Of a stretch of 6,804 nt of DNA, positions 5,967 through 6,804 are shown piece after piece. The position numbers were made by a program, and so were the translations under genes. The stretch comes from Elusimicrobiota bacterium (GTDB lineage: Bacteria > CG03 > SLGR01), in assembly GCA_012511615.1 (NCBI GenBank), contig JAAZFS010000172.1:1-6804 (forward strand). The letters are read 5' to 3'. The notes beneath the pieces are model-generated. The model saw nothing but the letters and a program-made list of their open reading frames with translations, did no database searches and had not been told where the DNA came from. Numbering within the stretch: position 1 is the stretch's first letter; every line of letters starts with the position of its first letter.

Positions 5967-6471
5967 TTATTATCGCAATTATCCTTTCCGTGATATTTTC
6001 GACAGAATCCTGAGAATAAAGAAGACTTTTCTTCTCAAGAACCAGAGAATATCCTTCTGTTTCTGTAAGTTGGCTTACCGCCTCATATATATCCTTCATA
6101 ATATCTAAAGTTAACTCCTCTTCTTTGCAGAGAAGTTCCTCTCTACCTTGCTCCATAATATCTTTAAGACTGGATTCATGAGAATCAATCATCTGGCACA
6201 AATCATCTACTTCCTCTTCAGAGAGCATGTCCCGCTGAGCTTCCAAGCGGTTCTTTAAAGAATCGACTGCAAGTTCTCCTGATTGAATTTCTTGTTTCAC
6301 CTCTTCAATCATCTCCTGAATCCTCTGACGAGATAAACTCACAACTTCAATAGAAGAAAAAACTTTTTCAATATCAAGGTAGGCAACCCTTGTAGAAGTA
6401 ATTTTTACTGCCTGAACTGGTAGACAAAGAAGAAATAAAAATGAAAGAGACCTTACTAATAGCCTAAACAT
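5950..6471 (-). CDS. ompH: OmpH/Skp family periplasmic outer-membrane-protein chaperone
   Basis: Skp/OmpH proteins hold unfolded outer-membrane proteins in the periplasm on their way to BamA. From the ATG at 6469-6471 there are 173 residues: a signal peptide (about 1-21, basic start, Leu/Phe core, ending PVQA), a VAYLDIEKVF strand (29-38) typical of the family, a long charged coiled-coil hairpin (about 45-135), and a closing segment with YSLVLEKKSLLYSQDSVENI, matching the family's C-terminal strand and helix. The chosen start overlaps the bamA stop by one base (TGATG) with GGGAG 10 bases upstream. A start 10 codons earlier (6499-6501) also has a good AAAGGA site 6 bases upstream and cannot be ruled out. 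The mature chain is strongly acidic by hand count (35 Asp/Glu against 18 Lys/Arg), unlike basic E. coli Skp, and has two cysteines in the coiled coil. Position between bamA and lpxD is the classic skp slot. Confidence 0.9.
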   Translation of the reverse strand: MFRLLVRSLSFLFLLCLPVQAVKITSTRVAYLDIEKVFSSIEVVSLSRQRIQEMIEEVKQEIQSGELAVDSLKNRLEAQRDMLSEEEVDDLCQMIDSHESSLKDIMEQGREELLCKEEELTLDIMKDIYEAVSQLTETEGYSLVLEKKSLLYSQDSVENITERIIAIINEKYK

Positions 6472-6804
6472 CAAAATATGTCTCCCAAGGTAAAGTACCA
6501 TTTGGCTTCCTTTGGTTTTCTATCCAGACCGAAACCCCAGTCAAGACGAATAGGAAAACCCGGTATTTTGAAACGTATTCCAAACCCGTAACCCCGCTTT
6601 AAGTCTTTCTCCCCAAAACCGGAAGAGAGGGTAATGTCATGCCCATTAGCCCAAGCACCACCTACATCATAAAATAAAGCTCCCTGAATAATAGTCTGGT
6701 TATTTTCTATTATAAGCGGAAATTTTAGTTCAAGGTTTCCAACAAATTTATGATGACCGCCCCCAGAAGGACCAATATCACCATAATACTCATAACCTCT
6801 TACC
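6471..6804 (-). CDS. bamA: BamA outer-membrane beta-barrel assembly protein, C-terminal end (5' part beyond the window)
   Basis: Only the last 111 codons are present, and the frame is open to the right edge. BamA is the central Omp85 insertase that folds beta-barrel proteins into the outer membrane. The visible part begins with VRGY, the conserved VRGF/Y motif of barrel loop 6. It continues with alternating amphipathic strands such as VGNLELKFPLI, QGALFYDVGGAWA, the GYGFGIRFKIPGFPIRLDWGFGLD segment (two strands and a turn), and ends in the beta-signal WYFTLGDIF with a terminal Phe. Omp85 relatives (TamA, other surface-antigen D15 proteins) share these motifs, but the position directly before ompH and the lpx genes is the standard bamA location. 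POTRA domains are not visible because they lie outside the window. The stop TGA overlaps the ompH ATG by one base. Confidence 0.92.
   Translation of the reverse strand, partial: VRGYEYYGDIGPSGGGHHKFVGNLELKFPLIIENNQTIIQGALFYDVGGAWANGHDITLSSGFGEKDLKRGYGFGIRFKIPGFPIRLDWGFGLDRKPKEAKWYFTLGDIF

Noticed and set aside
5815..6108. Plus-strand 97-codon frame over the lpxD/ompH junction
   Set aside because: It is antisense to two well-supported genes and has no family resemblance.
1..6804. A previously undescribed defence or mobile system
   Set aside because: Every stretch is accounted for by housekeeping envelope, tRNA and transporter genes, with no transposase, integrase, toxin, nuclease or repeat array on either strand.

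Overview
The window is one continuous stretch of minus-strand genes from a diderm (outer-membrane, LPS-making) bacterium with AT-leaning DNA. Transcription runs from the right edge to the left. In order it holds: the 3' end of bamA (outer-membrane protein insertase), an ompH/skp-like periplasmic chaperone, lpxD, a fused lpxC-fabZ gene, lpxA, an msbA-type lipid ABC exporter, a tRNA-Glu(CUC) gene, a bioY biotin transporter, and the 5' part of a DUF456 membrane-protein gene that runs off the left edge. There is no gene-free stretch longer than about 130 bases, and that one is filled mostly by the tRNA. I see no mobile element, CRISPR array, phage gene or plus-strand gene.

Right part (about 2871-6804): this is the outer-membrane assembly and lipid A supply block. 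BamA inserts beta-barrels, OmpH/Skp escorts them, LpxA, LpxC and LpxD carry out the first three committed steps of lipid A synthesis, FabZ draws on the same 3-hydroxyacyl-ACP pool, and MsbA flips the finished lipid. The order is the classic bamA-skp-lpxD-fabZ-lpxA order, but the fabZ slot holds an LpxC-FabZ fusion and the place after lpxA holds msbA, not lpxB. All adjacent protein genes in this block overlap by 1 to 35 bases, so they are probably one translationally coupled operon whose promoter lies outside the window.

Left part (1-1092): a tRNA-Glu gene follows the msbA stop codon by 20 bases, and bioY starts 31 bases after the encoded CCA. No terminator or convincing promoter is visible in either gap, so the tRNA may be processed from the long mRNA. 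bioY and the DUF456 gene share an ATGA overlap.

Organism: the LpxC-FabZ fusion is best known from Bacteroidota and related FCB-group lineages, and the LpxC half reads like that type. The tRNA and the general content do not fix a phylum. An uncultured or less-studied FCB-like lineage (for example Cloacimonadota-like) is a low-confidence guess. The most unusual protein detail is the FabZ half of the fusion, which keeps its catalytic His and Glu but has lost three normally conserved glycines around the active site. The OmpH/Skp homologue is also strongly acidic, unlike E. coli Skp.
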